Positions 11,885 to 24,482 of a stretch of DNA of 64,000 bases are shown here, piece after piece. The notes under the pieces are model-generated. The model had not been told where the DNA came from. It saw nothing but the letters and a program-made list of their open reading frames with translations, and searched no databases. The stretch covers positions 24,173,014 through 24,237,013 of the forward strand of contig CM026422.1 of assembly GCA_014871385.1 (NCBI GenBank). Direction: 5' to 3'. The position numbers and the translations under genes are program-made. How positions within the stretch are numbered: position 1 is the stretch's first letter; every line of letters starts with the position of its first letter. The stretch is from Ceratodon purpureus (taxonomy: Eukaryota; Streptophyta; Bryopsida; Pseudoditrichales; Ditrichaceae).

Positions 11885-13190
11885 AAAATTAAAAATCAAC
11901 ACACAATTTGCTTTCTTCAATAGTGTTCCAAATCTAGTAATACCACTTTTTGTACGAATTACTTCTTTCATACCTACAGGCATGGAAGCAATAACGGTTT
12001 GCAAAATGTTTGGAGGTATCTCTTTCCATATTCTATGAAGATATTCCACCAATTCTTCTTTATTATGTGGCTGGGATGTACTTTGAACTTTGTCTTTTAT
12101 TTACTTCCATAGATTCTCTTTTGGAATTAGATATGGAGAGTTGGCTAGCCAATTCAAGTTCTTTATACCATGAGCTTCTCTCTACAACTTTGTCAACTTA
12201 TTGTAGTGAACTGAAGTGCCATCCTTCATTAGTGTAATGTCTAATTGACAATCCTGGAGAAAATAAAACCCACTTAAAGTGCCTTTGTAAATAAGATAAA
12301 AAAATTCACTTGCACTTCTACTTTGTGGAAGATGACCATATTCACTATTTTGAAACAGTTTTCAACTTTTGAGACTTTTGCCCATAATTTCAGCAATTAT
12401 TTTGAGAGAATTCATACATTTTTCAGAAGTTATATTTACAGATTATCCTCAAGTCAAGGATAACCTTTCTATATATTGTTAAAAAGTCAGTTACAAATAT
12501 AGAATCAATCAAAAAATCAATGAAAAATCTAAAATAAAGCATTAAATTGAGACTACAAAAATTTTCAATTTGACAAATATGGTCTTGAGGTATGATTATT
12601 AGTGGAAAATTATCAAAACTACTAAATTCACCTCAAACCATCAAGGAATTATGTATAGACTTAAAAATAAGTGCAAAATATTTAGATGAATATCACTCAT
12701 ATTCCTTTTGCCACACTCTAATTTGTCTAGAATTTTTTCCAATTTCAAAAAATGATTCATTGGTCCAAATAACTTTCTTTCAATCCTCCTTATTCCAGTT
12801 TGTATACTTTCTAGCAAATTCTAGCTTGTCTGCTCTTTGCTTGTCATTAAAAAAAAAGGTTTTTATACAACAACATGGATTTTGTAACCAAGGGTTTTCA
12901 AAGGATTCTTCATAATACAAGCACTAACATCTGCAATACTTTCCATCTAATTTTTAATCTTTGTGACCAATGAAGAAAAATCATTATTAAGGAGGCGTTA
13001 TAAGTGTCTCATTTTGCACTACATGAACTTTCAAGGCTTACCATGTGACTTTAGTCAGACTATAATTCCTCGTTTTTTAAAACTTCATAAAAATACAATA
13101 AACAGTGGAAGATGTCATTTCTAGCTCTCTTGCTATTTGCGTCCCTCTCATTCCACCTTTATACATTCCAACCATTTTTATTTTCTCTCC
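11885..13190 (-). pseudogene. Decayed Tc1/mariner transposase
   Basis: On the minus strand the parts of a Tc1-type transposase appear in order. An HTH-like piece (GGMRGTQIARELEM) lies near 13.1-13.16 kb. The first catalytic block lies near 12.75 kb and reads VIWTNESFFEIGKNSR, with N where the catalytic D should be. The third block lies near 12.1-12.15 kb and reads WLANSPYLIPKENLWK. The C-terminal piece (IWKEIPP...MPVGMKEVI) lies at 11.9-12.05 kb. Several stops and frame changes are present and terminal inverted repeats were not found. It is clearly diverged from the intact-looking transposase at 55.7 kb and lies just upstream of the kinase relic. Confidence 0.7.
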
Positions 13191-13989
13191 ATCTTAGGGA
13201 TTATGCTACTTATCCTACCCCCAACACCAAAGAGATTTGTTTCAACGAGAATAATATAGCTTATGTTAAACTAAGTCTTAAATTCACATACAATCATGTC
13301 AAAGGTTACCCCTGCAATTTACAATGCAATCACAACACGATATTGCATACATATCTTCTTAAAAAACAATGGTCCAAAAAATTGTGATGCGGCAATGAGG
13401 CTAAATGAAAACTACATGGACACAGTTTAGATAGGGCAAATGAGAACTACAACTTTACATGGTTTTTTGGGATAATTATCCACATACAAGTTACTTTTTA
13501 CAATATTACTCTTAATTCTACAAATAGGTAAAAATTTCAACGCAATTGCTCACAAATTGAACTCCTAGTGGTCACTTGAAGTTCACTATATGTAATCTTG
13601 TATAATTGGAGTTAATTAAAAATCCTGTAACATTTCTTTGGGGTACTCTTCAGTGACAATTTCTCATATGGAGAAACTGCAGGCTTTCATGTTCAGAAAA
13701 TTTACATTCTCATCAGCAACATCTATCACTTTCTCAAGATTTTCTTAAATTTTGTAGGGACTGGAAACACGCACGGTAAGGACTAGCCTAGTTTACCGTA
13801 CTACTCCTATTTGATGGAGTGCAATGCTCTCAACCCACCATGCCAATCTGCATTTCAGGGGGGCTGGCACAAGTTCTGAACCTCAAGAGGGTGCAGAGGC
13901 CCTTAGATACAATACGCGGCAGTCTCCATCCACCTTCCCAAGTGGACATCCGCGACTGGGTGAATGATGTCCAGTTGATTGATATTTTG

Positions 13990-14055
13990 TTTTTTTTTTT
14001 TGAAGCAACAAAAGGAGATTCATTGCAGGAAAATAGAGTACAGACCCTCTTCGGA
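13990..14055 (-). mobile_element. 66-bp LINE 3' tail with 19-bp target-site duplication
   Basis: The insertion is flanked by a 19-bp direct repeat (CCAGTTGATTGATATTTTG at 13971-13989 and 14056-14074). On the minus strand it ends in poly-A. Its sequence (TCTGTACTCTATTTTCCTGC...) is related to the 3' tail of the LINE at 30021-30487. It is an extremely 5'-truncated L1-type insertion. Confidence 0.85.
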
Positions 14056-14074
14056 CCAGTTGATTGATATTTTG

Positions 14075-17000
14075 GAATGTTGCATGCAACTTATGCAAGG
14101 CTAGGTACAGCCATGTACCTACATCCCTACAGATCAATTACTCCTTTGTAAATTGGAATTTGTGTCAGTTTCAGTTGGTGTAATACCATCAGCTTCATCA
14201 AGTCATGATGGTGCCCAGACGCCCAGACTCCAGACTCCTTGGATAAAGCCTATGACGAGGTCATTCCACAATTCTAGAGCCTGGTCACTTAATTGGACCA
14301 GTGTTCAGAGTAACTTATGCCCATCTGAAATCAGCCATTTCATGAATGCCCGGAATATGCCTTCGAGTGGATACCATAGGCATGGGTGTAAACTGGACTC
14401 TGGAGTATCAAAGAATGGATCGGAATCACTCAAGCCCGTAGTTCTCAATCAAATGACCATGGAGTAGGGAAAATTACTGAATGGAGTAGGGGAAATTACT
14501 CCATGTAATAGGTTATAGGTTACAGTAGTTTGGATTGCATACGATAGAAGAGAGGAGTGAGAGGTGAAGGAAATTCACGCAACCACAGTTTTAAATGTAA
14601 AGATACCTTGTTTAACCCTTATTTGACATCCTTGTTTTGCACAAATTGGAGAAAAATGTAACTTCATAGTCTTTTAGCCATATTTTCGCATTGAAGATAA
14701 AAACAATTTTGAAAATTGGAAACGGTGAATGTCAAGGTAACTTGGTTATCTAACCAATGCAACAAAAATCAATTAGATCGAGTAAGATCTCCAAAAATGG
14801 CAGTGTTGATTGTGTGGGACCTCAAAAGCAAAAACAATGACCTTAAGGACCAGAATGGTTGTCTTTGTCAATTAAGGATTAAGCAAATCCTTTATTACCT
14901 AAAATCTGGATTGTGGATGATGATGATAATGTTGGAAAGATTTCATAAAGCCACTTTTAATAAGCAAAAAACATAGCATAAAGTCACATCATGTATTACA
15001 GTTAGACCTTGATAAGTATTATGGATTGGGAGCATACTTTCAGGAAAAACTTAGACGGTAGTAATACATAACACATCTAGAGGGTGACGCCCATGATTTG
15101 TAACACTGATTAAAAAAGTAACACTTAGAAGAATTTAAAAGATAAATACGTATCATTTATAGAAAAATGGATGAAATTTCAAAATATTGATTCATTATTC
15201 ATCTAAGTCTGTCAAAAGATTAAAATTGACCAAAATTGTCTAAATTGACTCTTTTCTACTTTAGGCTTAATAAATCTCAATTGAAGCATTTTTTAATAAA
15301 TTTTGCGGTAAGAATCTAATATTAACTTGATGTACTACTCATATACCAAAAAATGGACTATTAATTCCTCTTCATTTGTAAAATCATAAAGATTAAAGAG
15401 GGCTCAAATGTCTTTTTGGCAATTGTGAAACTTTTTTTTGCCAAACTTTGTAGCATGCCCTTGTAAGACTCTTGTATACTCCAACTTGTATAAGTTGATA
15501 TTTTGAGTAGGAATTAGGTTGAGAATACATTACAATAAAAATATTCAAATAATATCTTAAAAAAAAAAAAAAAAAATCTTGCTTCCCTACATTTGAAGAG
15601 AAAAATGAGTTTATCGATGAAAAATTCCCAAAAGTTTACAAATTTACAAAAAAAATAAAATCACAATTAGTTTGAAATAAAATCTTCCATCTCAAAAAAA
15701 TTTACACCAAAATATTATTTTTTATTACTTCATCTAAGCTATCAAAATTCCAAAAAGTAGAATTGGATTTAAAGGAATTTTAGGGATAAAGCCTTGAAAG
15801 GGACGACTTGAATTGGGCAAAGTTATCTGGACAACACCTTATAAAATTATAGATGTCTTACTTGCACCTCATTAGATGCAAGCTATCTCCAGCAGCTATA
15901 AATTCCATTATGTGGAGTTTTAAAGCCATAACTTTTGCATACAAAGTAAGGAAAACGTTTTTATAATAAGTATAATTTAAATTAGTATAGGCTCTTGGAT
16001 TCTCTAAGGATTAATTTTAGGATTTAATATTTGAAGAATATATTTTGAAGTAAAATCTCACCATCTTTTTTGAGCCACGTCTTCAACATGAAATGAAGCA
16101 CAGAAAACTCATTTACTGTCTCTTCTCTGTAAATTTCATTTGTGTACAAAATTAATAAATTGTAGAGTTTTTTAAAATATGTTTTGAAAATTGGATGAAT
16201 ACCATCTGGAGATCTCTGTCAATTTCTGGTACGCTAACATCAAAAATTTCGACAGTGGCAGCGTACTGGCTTAATCCAAATGAGTCAGAAGTGCTAACTT
16301 AAGCTGCAATGGTGGTAAGGACCTAAAATAGAGAAAATCCAAAGTCCACGTGAAGGTTTCTGTAACCAACCCATATTTTGTCACTGTGCAAATCTAAAAA
16401 TAATTTTACAAACTGTTCAATTATTTTTGAAATTTCATTTGGAATAATAGTACTATATGGCAACTCATGAAATCCTGTGATGAGGAATTTTCTGAGATGT
16501 TGTGCATATTTCCTTGATTTCTGCTGGCTAATTTCTGGATTCATAGGTACCTGTTTACAGTACATATTCACATATTCCACTACAGATTGCTCAAGAATCA
16601 TATTGAAAGCAGCTTGCAAAAAATTGGTAATTCTATCCATTACAGACAAGGAGATTTGCACTAAGTCAAATCCATGCCTATTTTCTCGTTTCCTATTTTC
16701 ATGCAAACACCATAGCATTCTCAATTTCTCAACACATGTAGAAATATCCAAGCATTTTTATTCTCCTCTTGAAACACACCACAGAACATAGATGCCAGGA
16801 AATCACTAGCTCATGTAAAGCTTCCATTCAATAGGCTTTTATAAATAAAAACACATTTCATCGCACTCAAAGATTACACCCTTATCTCTACCGGAAATAC
16901 AGTCCTTCATGGTTCATGAGGGATTGAATAATGAGCACATAGCGAACCAAATGAATGTTAACGTCCCTTGATTACACTAATCACCGCAAATTTTTATTTA

Positions 17001-17960
17001 AAAAAAAAAAAAAAAAAAAAAACATCACGGAAGCACTGATGTGCCTCGAACTTGAGGCATGTTTGGGCCAGGTTAGACAAGTTTCGCCCTGACATTTGGA
17101 GCATGTGCACTGGTGCAACATCATATGGTTGCAAATTGCACCGTAATTTAGCCCAAAATAATTAGCGATTGCATGGTTGCGGTGTCTCTCTCCAAGGGGC
17201 AGGACCCATGCCCAGTCCAACAACATGGGACAGTCCTCTAGGGCAGGAACATTTCCAAAACTACAGTATGCCTAGTCACATGGATTCCAGTTTTTGGAGA
17301 CAGCAGGTAGTGGCAGGTACCAAGTTGATTGCTCCCATCTTTTTTTTATAATAATATGTGTTGACACAAGTGAAGAAAGTTATTAGACCACAGTTTGTTA
17401 ATAAACTATGAATGTAATGAATGCAGTCCGTTGTAAGCGATCTGTTTAACTTGAATATTTTATTTTTTGAAAAAATGAAACTTGTAGTATTATTTTGGTT
17501 GGTATATTTAGAAGTTGAAGACTTTGATTTAAGTTAAAATAGTTGTCAAAGATGCAATAGTGTAGACACAAATAGTTGAGAGTAAAGGAAGAGCTTAATT
17601 CGACGGCTGGCAATGTTCACGGGCAAGGCATGTGGTTAGTTGTGGGCACCCCGCAGACCTTCTCTAGAACCCTCATCATTACCGGGAATATTTATTATTA
17701 TTATTATTACTATTATTGAATTTTTTATTAATTTATTTTATTCAAGGAGTGGTTGACCCCAAAGACTAAATGTAAATTTGTTGCTGTTATCTCTTTTCAT
17801 TCTAATTGGTGCGAGTTTTCGACAAATGTGATGCTCAATTAGCAAAGCCCACATATAGCATGCTTTTAATCTCAAGTAAAAAAGATTGTTAAATTGCATA
17901 GCAAAGCAATTTTTATGAGGATATGTTTTAACTTAAATTGTCGAATGGTGTGGATCATAA
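14075..17960. other. Intergenic, mostly AT-rich
   Basis: No gene is recognised with confidence. Frames at 14153-14467 and 14716-14976 on the plus strand show no domain. Poly-A runs lie at about 15559-15576 and 16999-17022. An (ATT)n tract lies near 17690-17718. Confidence 0.4.
16323..16751 (-). other. Unrecognised 142-codon open frame, possible exon or gene fragment
   Basis: This is the longest frame between 12 and 20 kb. It has no in-frame ATG at its start. The translation is mostly hydrophilic and helical-looking (for example YVNMYCKQVPMNPEISQQ and KYAQHLRKFLITGF) and has the evenness of real protein. I do not recognise the family. It could be an exon of a decayed gene related to the plant kinase relic nearby, but nothing in the sequence proves that. 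Confidence 0.25.
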
Positions 17961-17986
17961 TAAAGATAAAATAAAATTGAGTCTTT

Positions 17987-18140
17987 TTTTTATTTTTTGG
18001 ACAAATGGCACTTTTATTACCAATGAAATTTAACACAAGGAACAAAAGCACTCAATGAACCAAGTCAAGGCCCAAGACCTTAACCGGCGAGTGAAGAGCG
18101 CGAGTAACAGCCTAAAAACGAACCCATCTGATGCCTAGAC
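17987..18140 (-). mobile_element. Truncated LINE 3' tail (154 bp) with 14-bp duplication
   Basis: A 14-bp direct repeat AAAATTGAGTCTTT flanks it (17973-17986 and 18141-18154). The insert starts with a T-rich run, meaning a degraded poly-A on the minus strand, followed by sequence like the 3' end of a LINE. It is a second example of extreme 5' truncation. Confidence 0.75.
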
Positions 18141-18326
18141 AAAATTGAGTCTTTGACGTTCATAAAAAATCACTTCGTCTTAAATATGACTTCTATTTTT
18201 AGAAAATACACCCATGAGGTGAGATTCATGATCAGGACCAGGTTCATTGAATCTACTGATCGTCCTGAACTGAAACATCAGATGCATCATCTGGGAACTT
18301 AGGTGCACAATTTCTAAGTGAACCAT

Positions 18327-18706
18327 CAGTGAATTCATTCAAAACGATGTCTCCTGATCACCATCCACAACCAGATACATTGAACCTGGACCACGCTAAA
18401 TAAAAGTAATATGAAGCTTTAAAAGTAACTTGTATTTTCTATTTTTTTAAAATAAAAAAACCCAGAATTGTTGAATCATATTCATCCTGATCAAATAGCT
18501 CCTTCATCAAAGGTTCATTTGTAGCAGATTCTAAAAATTATAAACAAGATAAAACTGGAAAAACGAAAATAAATAAATTCTTGGAGAACAATCAGTGATT
18601 TCATTCAAAATTTTGTTCCCTGATCACCATCCACAACAAGGTACATTGAACCTGGACCACATCAAGTAAAAAGTGACATCAAGCTTTAAAAGTAACCTAT
18701 ACTTTG
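18327..18706. repeat. Pair of ~115-bp direct repeats
   Basis: A segment containing CTGATCACCATCCACAAC and TACATTGAACCTGGACCAC occurs at about 18327-18440 and again at 18590-18706, in the same orientation and about 263 bp apart. Identity looks roughly 85 percent by eye. No coding meaning is seen. Confidence 0.75.
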
Positions 18707-18829
18707 TGCCAAAAAATCAACCAACCGGAAATTGTCGATTCATATTCCCAGGGACATGTAAAAATCGGAAAAAATCAATAAAAACGAAAATAGAGGATTA
18801 AAATCAACGAAAACAGGCAAAAGCTAGCA

Positions 18830-20870
18830 AATTGAAGAAGTGAGAAAGAATGGGGGAAAGTGGGGAAAAGTAGGGAAAAGTAGGGAAAAAGGAAAAGGAG
18901 GGGAAAAAGGAGAAGGAGGAGTCTAAATCGGGGGATCAACATGAGGTGAAACCGGGGAACAACAGGGAGTGAGCGGAGAGACTGACGGGAGAGACGAGGC
19001 GATGATTGGGAACGCCCGTGCTATTCTGACGGGCACGGATAAAGGGACTCGAGCCGAAGACCCCCGCTCCACGGACACGAGCACAGTCAGCACGCCATGT
19101 GTTGAGCGCTGGCTGGTACCGGTACCCGTGGGAACCCGCCCTGCCCATCCCCCAAGTGTGCCCCCGAATTGCCCTCAATCATTTTGAATGGATTTTGATA
19201 ATTCCCTCGTCAGTCCAATTTCAAGGGGGCCCCAGGAATATTCATTCAATTGTTATTATAATACAGTGGATGAAATTAGAAGATTGGCATCTCAGATGGA
19301 GATCATCGGGTACAGCCCTATAATAATCATCGCTGGTATCGAGAGGGACTGGGCCGGGCCGGGTGGAGGGAGCCCGTTTGTACGATTGGGGGCCTGGATC
19401 AGAGGAGCGGGTGGCAGGGAGCAGTACGCCCGTGATTTCTGAGGGCCTTCAACGGTTGAGTCTGGGTCTGGTACAAAGTGAATGAATTTGGCACAGACAA
19501 CGAGGAAATGTCATCATAGAATGGAGTGGTGCCTGACTGAACAGTGGGGACTGTGGGACTTACCTTGATACGCACACCATGGCCTTATCAATGATCAAGA
19601 CGCTCAAGTGTGTAAGAATGGGCAAGCTACTTACATGCATGGATGGCTGAGGAGGAGAATGGCCTAGCTGGGTGGGGTATATTTCTTTGGGACACTTGCT
19701 AATATGCTGCTATGGGGACCAGTGCTTTTGCTTTACTGGTAGTTGCCCATGTGTTCTACTCCAGTAATTTTGCGGTCCTACCCAATTCTTGTGCAAATGT
19801 TGTGATGATGACAAGAATATTATGTAGTCTGGTCTTATGTTGTTGAGATCTGTACGCATGCAGAAGATCTAGCACCTATATGTGAGGTTATAAAGTATTT
19901 TTCTTGGACAGTAATATTCTCCTGTGGTAGGGAGGTGTCTTGAAAGGAGAATGCCAAGCAGTGATCAAGTAAAAAGGTGACCTGTACTTCTTTGCTACGG
20001 TAATTGTTGTAGCGGAGCTGAACTCCACGGCCCAGCTTTCATGGACACCAGGACTTCATGTTGTTGTGACAATGTTGTCATTCCCTGAGCTTGTGGCTAT
20101 CGCACATTCAGCTGGACCCAGCACAAGCATACACATGCCCTTGCAGTGGCCACGCAGTGAAAGTTTGTCACATGGGCTTAAAACTTTAAATTCATGCTGT
20201 ACATATTTCATATCATTTAAACATCCAGGTTTCAGGTATTTCCCCCACAACCTGAGACAACAGTCCCCATTTACCAACATTAATTACACCCAACCCTCCA
20301 TTCGCCCCATGACCTCCTCTCCCAAGCTGTCTGCTCCCCTGGAAACTAGCCTGGAGAGCATGCACCTCGCCACCTTTGATTCACCTCCTCTTCAGGCAAG
20401 AAGCAAGCAAACACCCACCCACCCAAAGCATGTACACAAGGGATTTACATTATGAACACTGTCCCCTCCCAAAATAGCCCCCCAAATTGGTCTACAAGCC
20501 TGGAAGCAAGTGGGAAGTTGGAGCACCATGCTACAGCAATCCCCATGCCCAAACCCGAAAATCTGAAAGAAAAACAACAAATTCAGGCTACAGAACTGAG
20601 GGTGACGAGGCCCCTCCTTATCTCTTCCAGAACGTCCCGCATTACACATTCCATCCGAATGTACCCATTTGCTAATTCCGGCCCCCCCTCCCTGTCACGG
20701 CGCCCCGTGGGGCCCAAGTATCGGACCCCCTCCCCCTCCCCCCCATGGCCCCCCGGGCCCACCCCATGACCCACTCCCCCCCGCTCCCCCCTGTTCCCCA
20801 CCGTTCCCCAACCCCCAGAGTTTGACCCACCCGGAATCATTCAGCTGACTCACTTCCCCTCTTCACTCAT
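18830..20870. other. Intergenic; purine-rich and C-rich tracts upstream of a DUF506 gene
   Basis: 18843-18925 is a purine-only-like tract (GGGGAAAAG repeats). 20.69-20.83 kb is strongly C-rich. Open frames here are short and follow composition. The C-rich block and the CT run near 21030-21043 (pyrimidine patch) probably belong to the promoter and 5' leader of the DUF506 gene that follows. Confidence 0.4.
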
Positions 20871-21232
20871 CACACGCAACCTCCGAACTGAACATCCGCT
20901 TTCATCCATCTCCGCCTCATCCGTCCATGGCGACATTCTCTGTTCTTCCACTTCCTATAAGTCTTGCCGTCGCCCCCCGATTCCATGTAAAATCTTCCTG
21001 AGGCTTCCAGAGCATTCCTGTCTAGCTCTCTCTCTCTCTCGAGTCGTCTTCCTTCGATCAAATCACAACTTGTACACAGTTTTCCAATTGAAACGATATC
21101 GCTATCGCAGTGAGTTGAGAAGAGGTTTGTGTTTTGCGTGAATGAAAAAGAGAGAGTTCCGGGTGTCCATGGACGTTGCGATTGATCTCTAGCGTTTGGT
21201 TTTTTTGAGAGGGCGTGCGTTCTGAGGTGAAG

Positions 21233-22594
21233 ATGCCTGCAGTGTTGCCGATGAGATCGGTCGGGGCCGGGGCGAAGGCGAGGACCGGGGGGGGTCGGGG
21301 TTTGGCTCGGGCGAAGAGTGAGCAGGGGCGGGAGGAGGGGGCGGTTGTGGCGATGAAGGGGGGGAGTACGGTGGGATTGTTGTCGTCGCAGCTTCGGGCG
21401 TGCGCGGCGGCGGGGAATGTTGTGAAGGGGGCGGAATCGGACGCGGAGAAGATCCGGAGTAAGCTTTTTGGGAATGGAGTTGATGTGGAGAATAGGTTCG
21501 GGAATCAGTATATGAGCAGCGGGAGCGAGCACGAGCTGAACTCGGTGTGCTTGGGCGCTATGGTTGATAGGTTCATGGAGGACGAGGTTGATAGTGGCCG
21601 GAGTGTGCGGTCGCGGTGCAGCTGCAAATTCAGCGGGTCGATGTGCGAGTGTGATTTTGATGAGTATAGGTCTTCTCTGGGCGGGGAGTTGTCTGAGATT
21701 CTGCAGGATTTGGTGCCAAGCGCGAACGTGACCGAGCGGATGTTGCTTGGCGAGGTGAACAAGGCAATCGCCGTGGCCAGCGATGTGGTGGCCGCGGAGG
21801 GTGGCGTGACCACCTGCCTTAGGCGCCAGGTGATGAAGCACCTGAGGACCGGCGGGTACAATGCCGCAATCTGCAAGTCGCGGTGGGAGCACGTGGGGAA
21901 CTTCCCTGGCGGTGACTACGAGTACATCGATGTGGTGTTCGAGGGCGCTACGGGCAAGAGCGAGCGGATTATGATTGATATCGAGTTCCGGGCGCAATTT
22001 GAGATCGCGCGTCCGTCGTCGAGCTATAACGCGGTGGTGCAAGTGCTGCCGGCGGTGTTTGTTGGCAAGGCGGACCGGCTATTCCAGATTGTGAACATCA
22101 TGTCGGACGCGGTGAAGCAGTCGCTGAAGAAGAGCGGGCTGGACCTGCCTCCATGGAGGAAGCCGGAGTACATGAGAGCGAAGTGGTTCTCGTCGTACAG
22201 GCGGACGACGAACGACACGGTGCACAAGGCGCACGGTGAGGACATGGCGAACAATATTTCTCGGATCGCTGTCCGGGACCAAGGGTGGAACGCCCGGTAC
22301 ACGGAGGAGATGGAGGTGGACTACCTGCGGGTCGGTGAGAGGCGGGCGATGAAGGACCTGAAGAATCTGATCGCGAAGAAGCCGACGGAGGTTGTGAGCA
22401 CGAAGGCAGCGGCAGTGCCTGCGGTGGTGAACAACAGCGATTGGACACCCCCGGCGCTGAAGCCCCGGGTGTTCCAGCGCCGCGGCCAAGCAGGGCTGGC
22501 ATCGATATTGAGGGAAGCCGGGCTGACGTCGTCAATCAGGAGCTTGATCGAAGAGCAGCGCATGGAACGGAAAAGTCTGCCGATTGCGGTTTGA
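21233..22594 (+). CDS. DUF506 (PDDEXK_6-like) protein, copy A
   Basis: A single-exon gene of 453 codons; the first ATG is at 21233, in the context GAAGATGCC. It belongs to the plant DUF506 family (Pfam PF04720), which has a PD-(D/E)XK nuclease-like fold but no firmly established function. The N-terminal part (about 1-125) is low-complexity and variable. At about 128-144 there is a Cys-rich patch (RCSCKFSGSMCECDFDEY). The family core follows from about 190: LRRQVMKHLR, GYNAAICKSRWEH, YEYIDVV (about 230), IDIEFRAQFEIARP (about 246), LPAVFVGK, then AVKQSLKKSGLDLPPWRKPE and YMRAKWFSS. Length is usual for the family. Codon third positions are very GC-rich, unlike the flanks, which creates long antisense open frames. 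A paralogue lies tail-to-tail at 28020-29243. Confidence 0.92.
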   Translation: MPAVLPMRSVGAGAKARTGGGRGLARAKSEQGREEGAVVAMKGGSTVGLLSSQLRACAAAGNVVKGAESDAEKIRSKLFGNGVDVENRFGNQYMSSGSEHELNSVCLGAMVDRFMEDEVDSGRSVRSRCSCKFSGSMCECDFDEYRSSLGGELSEILQDLVPSANVTERMLLGEVNKAIAVASDVVAAEGGVTTCLRRQVMKHLRTGGYNAAICKSRWEHVGNFPGGDYEYIDVVFEGATGKSERIMIDIEFRAQFEIARPSSSYNAVVQVLPAVFVGKADRLFQIVNIMSDAVKQSLKKSGLDLPPWRKPEYMRAKWFSSYRRTTNDTVHKAHGEDMANNISRIAVRDQGWNARYTEEMEVDYLRVGERRAMKDLKNLIAKKPTEVVSTKAAAVPAVVNNSDWTPPALKPRVFQRRGQAGLASILREAGLTSSIRSLIEEQRMERKSLPIAV

Positions 22595-22599
22595 GACGC

Positions 22600-23035
22600 T
22601 TAACCGTGTTTTCTTGACATGGCGTGTAAAATATACTTATATGGTGGATGGTTGTAGATGATATGCATATAGCGCCTCTAGTATCAACGAGGCTGGCATT
22701 GTTGAGAAGTAGTTGTGCGAGATTTTGTAGGGAAAATAGTTTGTGAAATTTTGGGCTCGACATTGCCGAGATGAGAAGTTTTAGACGAGCCAGAGTCCGC
22801 GAAGGATAAGTTATGCGGCTGGTAATATAGGAGAAGCCTGCTGTGCTGCAATTTTTGGTAGCCAGGTTGCACAGAAGACTGGTATAGTTAGTGTATATAT
22901 TCTAGGAGCGGTTTTTCCGCTCACGATTACGAATTTTTGGACGAGCCACTGAAGTTGAGGCTCTGAGTTCAGTTCACTTGCTTCCATTGCAAAGAACATG
23001 TGGAAGTCTCATTTGTTGAGTATAATGAAAGACAA
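22600..23035 (+). other. Probable 3' UTR of DUF506 copy A, conserved with copy B
   Basis: Noncoding sequence after the stop is clearly shared with the region below the stop of copy B (27560-28015, minus strand). Examples are GATGATATGCATATAG near 22655, GTGTATATATT..TAGGAGCGG near 22890 and GAGCCACTGAAGTTG near 22940. The two have drifted with many substitutions and indels, unlike the near-identical 3' coding halves. Confidence 0.7.
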
Positions 23036-24360
23036 GTTTCATTGTCTACCTTGAATCAAGAAATCTTCACACGCTATTTATGTGATGTTTAGTTTGTCGT
23101 CACCCAACATCATACTAGTGTTATGGGTTGATTGCTGTAATGTTATTTGCGTTGCTATCTTCCTTGATGGCATACAGATATTTTCCCCAATGAAGGCATC
23201 TTTGGTTGTTTGTCTTGATTCGGTACTGTGCAAGGTTTCTTCTGTTCTTGAAATCTTTACCTGTCATCGCAAACAGTCTGGAATCTGGGGTGGTATGTGA
23301 AGGACATGGGTGAAACTCCAGCTTATTGTTACCGTAAGCCTTGCTATGAGTGCATGTCACGACTCACGAGTGTGTTGGATTCCAATGCATACAGCATGAA
23401 ACTGTAGGTGCATGTGAAGATTTTCTTTGGATATGCAGAATGATGGGAGGCCTTTCAGCCAACTTACACTAGTCCCCTTGAACCATGGTTATGGATGGGA
23501 GGTGCTGCTTGCTTGTTCCTGTGAAATGAGTTAGAGAGCTGTGACCATACTTGGCATTACATTGCACTTGTTCCGTAAGTAGTTGCAAGCTAGTGTGTTT
23601 GCTCGACGATTCCCCTCATATATGATTTCGGTTGTTGAGTTCAGCGATTGATTCCATGGACTTGTCATTGACGTGACCCATGAATTCTCAGGACAGTTTT
23701 TTTAGGGTTGCCTGGCTGTTTCAGTTGGACTTGTTCTCTCTAATGTGGGTCCCTTGCCAAATGACTGGTCCTCGGCTCCTCTGATGGCAACTTGCCTTTG
23801 TGTTCAATGAGAGTTTCGATGACTCATGACTCACACTTGACATACCGAGGGCCAGGTCTCTCAGTCTCTGCTTCTGGAACAGTGCATTGTTTATCATTCA
23901 TAGTTCTGCACGGCCGTATTAGCATCCTGATAACCTTTAAATGGACAATAACTATTGAGTGATTACTGCAGCAAACTATATGGGAACTAAAATTTTATTG
24001 TTTTTTTTTATATACTTTAATTTACTTTTTGATTTCCAGGCCCCATCTGTATGATTTCGTTTCAAATTTAAATAACACTTTTAACACTGTTAACTAGCTT
24101 TATTGATTGCTGTTTCTGGGTTCAGTTTTGCCTAAACCCTTTCGACATCTGCATGAGATTTTTCACTGGGTGGAAGATTCGTTTCATGATTCTAAGGTAC
24201 ACCAGCAACTTATGCTCAATCAGTGGCCTAACATACAGACGGCAGTGTGAGTTAACTTTGCAGCTCTCAGAAATCTTGAGCCAGGCCCTGCATTTGGTAA
24301 GACTTTGGATCTCGAACTTGAAAAAAGAAGTTACAGGAAGAGAAAAAGTAGTTGAGTAAA
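23036..24360. other. Spacer of the inverted duplication, no gene seen
   Basis: Short frames only, of up to 81 codons. No domain or RNA gene is recognised. Similarity to the mirror position in the other arm (26.7-27.55 kb) is weak or absent by eye. Confidence 0.4.
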
Positions 24361-24368
24361 GCTGCATC

Positions 24369-24482
24369 TCAAAAATATCACCCTCGCCAGCAGGTCGGGC
24401 CTGCTCGGTTGGCAGGTTGTTTTCCTTTTTATTTTAAATGAAGTGTTAACACCCTTGTTCCAAAAAAAAAAAAAAAAAAAAA
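24369..24482 (+). mobile_element. Truncated LINE-like 3' tail with poly-A and 11-bp duplication
   Basis: Flanked by AAAGCTGCATC (24358-24368 and 24483-24493). The insert of about 114 bp ends in a run of more than 20 A. It sits at the edge of the conserved block of the left arm of the inverted duplication, so it arrived after the duplication formed. Confidence 0.8.

Noticed and set aside
20056-20840. Several 75-130 codon frames before DUF506 copy A
   Set aside because: They overlap on both strands, follow C-rich composition and contain no domain.
20870-22042. 390-codon minus-strand open frame over DUF506 copy A (and other long antisense frames)
   Set aside because: It is a mirror of the strongly GC-biased third codon positions of the real gene. 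It lacks family signals, and the plus-strand protein is a clear DUF506.
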